NCBI RefSeq assembly: GCF_000382245.1
Contig: NZ_KB907879.1
Location: 1-64,000, forward strand
Source of the DNA: Kushneria aurantia DSM 21353
GTDB taxonomy: Bacteria; Pseudomonadota; Gammaproteobacteria; Pseudomonadales; Halomonadaceae
Length of the DNA stretch: 64,000 nt
Direction of reading: 5' to 3'
The position numbers and the translations under genes are program-made. The notes under the pieces were generated by a model. The model was not told where the DNA came from and did not search any database. It saw only the letters and a program-made list of their open reading frames with translations. Below, in pieces: positions 62,787 through 64,000 of the stretch. Each line of letters begins with the position of its first letter. Position 1 is the stretch's first letter.

Positions 62787-64000
62787 GTGGGGCGCCGCTG
62801 AACGCCGCCGTCAGCGAACGCGGGGTGCTGGTGATCGGCCTGGGGCTGATCGGCGGGTCGCTGCTGGCGGCGTTGGCAGAGAACGGCTTTGCCGGGCGGC
62901 GCTACGGTGTCGACCTTGACCCTCAAGAAGTCGCCCGGGCGCGCCTGATGGGGCTGATCGAGGAGGGCGGCAGCGACCCGGCGCCTTTCATGTCGCAGGT
63001 GTCGATGATCGTGCTGGCGGTGCCGGTGCTGGCGGTGGCACCGCTGGTGGCTCGGCTGGCGCCGCTGCTGACGCCCGATCAGGTGGTCACCGATGTGGGC
63101 AGTACCAAGGTGGCGATCCGCGACGCCGTGGTCGCGGCGCTGGGTGCGCTGCCCGAATGGCTGGTGCTGGGCCACCCCATTGCCGGCGCCGAGAAGAGTG
63201 GTGTGGCGGCGGCAAAAGCGACGCTCTTTCGTCATCACACCGTGATTGTCACGTCCGCGGTGCACACTGACGCTGCGGCACTGGCGCGCGTCGAGCGGCT
63301 GTGGCAGGCCTGCGGCGCGCAGCTGGAGCGCATGAGTGTCGAACGCCACGACCAGGTGCTGGCGCGCACCAGCCATCTGCCCCATCTGCTGGCGTTTTCG
63401 CTGGTCGATACGCTGGCGCGCCAGGACCAGCGTCTCGAGATCTTTCGCTACGCCGCCGGCGGTTTTCGCGACTTCACCCGCATCGCCGGCAGCGACCCGG
63501 TGATGTGGCGCGATATCTATCTCGCCAACCGCGATGCCGTGCTCGCCTCGCTGGATGAGTTCGAAAACGGCATTCAGGCGCTGCGCCGGGCGGTCGAGGC
63601 GGGCGACGGCGACGCCATGCTGGCCACCTTTGCGCGCGCCAGCCATGCACGCCACTATTTCGACAGACTACTGACGCAGAAGAGCTATCAGGTCATGGAA
63701 AGTACAAGCATTATCTATCGTGCCCGTGCCGGCGGTGATGTCAGCGGTCGCATCCGGGTGCCGGGCGACAAGTCGATGTCGCATCGCGCCATCATGCTGG
63801 GCGCGCTGGCCGAGGGGGTCACCACCGTCGAGGGTTTTCTGGAGGGCGAGGACAGCCTGGCCACCCTGCAGGCCTTTCGTGAGATGGGCGTGGCGATCGA
63901 AGGGCCGCACGGCGGCCGGGTGGTGATTCATGGGGTTGGCCTGCACGGCCTGCAAAAGCCTGCCGGCCCGCTCTATCTGGGCAACTCCGGTACCGCCATG
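62783..64000 (+). CDS. Prephenate dehydrogenase / EPSP synthase fusion (TyrA-AroA), 3' end outside the window
   Basis: One frame stays open for 406 codons to the window end. The TyrA part (about 1-300) has VLVIGLGLIGGSLLAAL (NAD loop), GSTKVAIRDAV, LGHPIAGAEKSGV and HLPHLLAFSLVDTLA. The AroA part begins near codon 305 (an in-frame ATG at 63695) with RVPGDKSMSHRAIMLGALAEG and continues to LYLGNSGTAM. The same fusion occurs in Pseudomonas aeruginosa. The start is uncertain: TTG 62783 overlaps the pheA TGA, but its ribosome site is weak. The protein takes part in both tyrosine synthesis and the shikimate pathway. Confidence 0.9.
   Translation, partial: MSGAPLNAAVSERGVLVIGLGLIGGSLLAALAENGFAGRRYGVDLDPQEVARARLMGLIEEGGSDPAPFMSQVSMIVLAVPVLAVAPLVARLAPLLTPDQVVTDVGSTKVAIRDAVVAALGALPEWLVLGHPIAGAEKSGVAAAKATLFRHHTVIVTSAVHTDAAALARVERLWQACGAQLERMSVERHDQVLARTSHLPHLLAFSLVDTLARQDQRLEIFRYAAGGFRDFTRIAGSDPVMWRDIYLANRDAVLASLDEFENGIQALRRAVEAGDGDAMLATFARASHARHYFDRLLTQKSYQVMESTSIIYRARAGGDVSGRIRVPGDKSMSHRAIMLGALAEGVTTVEGFLEGEDSLATLQAFREMGVAIEGPHGGRVVIHGVGLHGLQKPAGPLYLGNSGTAM

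Overview
The window is a stretch of GC-rich gammaproteobacterial chromosome, almost entirely housekeeping genes. Gene content and order (divergent kds/lpt and mla clusters, a long dcw cluster, rplM-rpsI-sspA-sspB, serC-pheA followed by a tyrA-aroA fusion, pilA facing pilBCD, a TrkH-type K+ uptake subunit, a type A RNase P RNA) point to the Pseudomonas/Oceanospirillales branch. A member of the Halomonadaceae is my best guess; the family is an inference and the genus is not resolved.

Layout. 1-3049 is accessory DNA: the 3' end of an IS1182-type transposase, then a minus-strand cassette encoding a WYL-type regulator, a 34-residue zinc-ribbon microprotein overlapping its end, and an AT-rich dynamin/Era-like GTPase whose stop codon lies on the apparent IS boundary. 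A two-site operator precedes the regulator. A secreted-protein pseudogene follows. 3054-6724 (minus) is kdsD-kdsC-lptC-lptA-lptB for Kdo synthesis and LPS export, with a MITE-like inverted-repeat element between kdsD and kdsC. 6897-13856 (plus) is mlaFEDCB-ibaG-murA-hisG-hisD. 13880-24002 holds a DegS/AlgW protease, a NIF3 protein, divergent zapG/zapE, the rplM-rpsI ribosomal operon, sspA-sspB, and a minus-strand lpoA-yraN-diaA-dolP envelope/replication block. 24218-25519 holds rsmI and rnpB.

25582-42191 is the division and cell wall (dcw) cluster: rsmH-ftsL-ftsI-murE-murF-mraY-murD-ftsW-murG-murC-ftsQ-ftsA-ftsZ-lpxC. Many junctions overlap (ATGA, GTGA or TGATG), implying translational coupling. 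mraZ and ddlB are absent from their usual places, and the ftsQ-ftsA gap carries two interleaved dyads.

42276-49209 holds dciA (minus), a candidate SecM-like leader ORF, secA, argJ, a Nudix/ThiE-like fusion, then yacG and coaE (minus). 49254-53754 is the type IV pilus module pilD-pilC-pilB (minus) facing pilA (plus). 53889-64000 holds trkH, an acyltransferase coupled to rdgC, gyrA, serC, pheA and the tyrA-aroA fusion, which runs off the window.

The most interesting signals are the SecM-like ORF before secA (RxGP motif near its C terminus, with codons complementary to the secA Shine-Dalgarno region), the WYL/zinc-ribbon/GTPase cassette with its operators, the interleaved dyads before ftsA, and the inverted-repeat element in the kds operon. 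I saw no tRNA, rRNA or CRISPR array.
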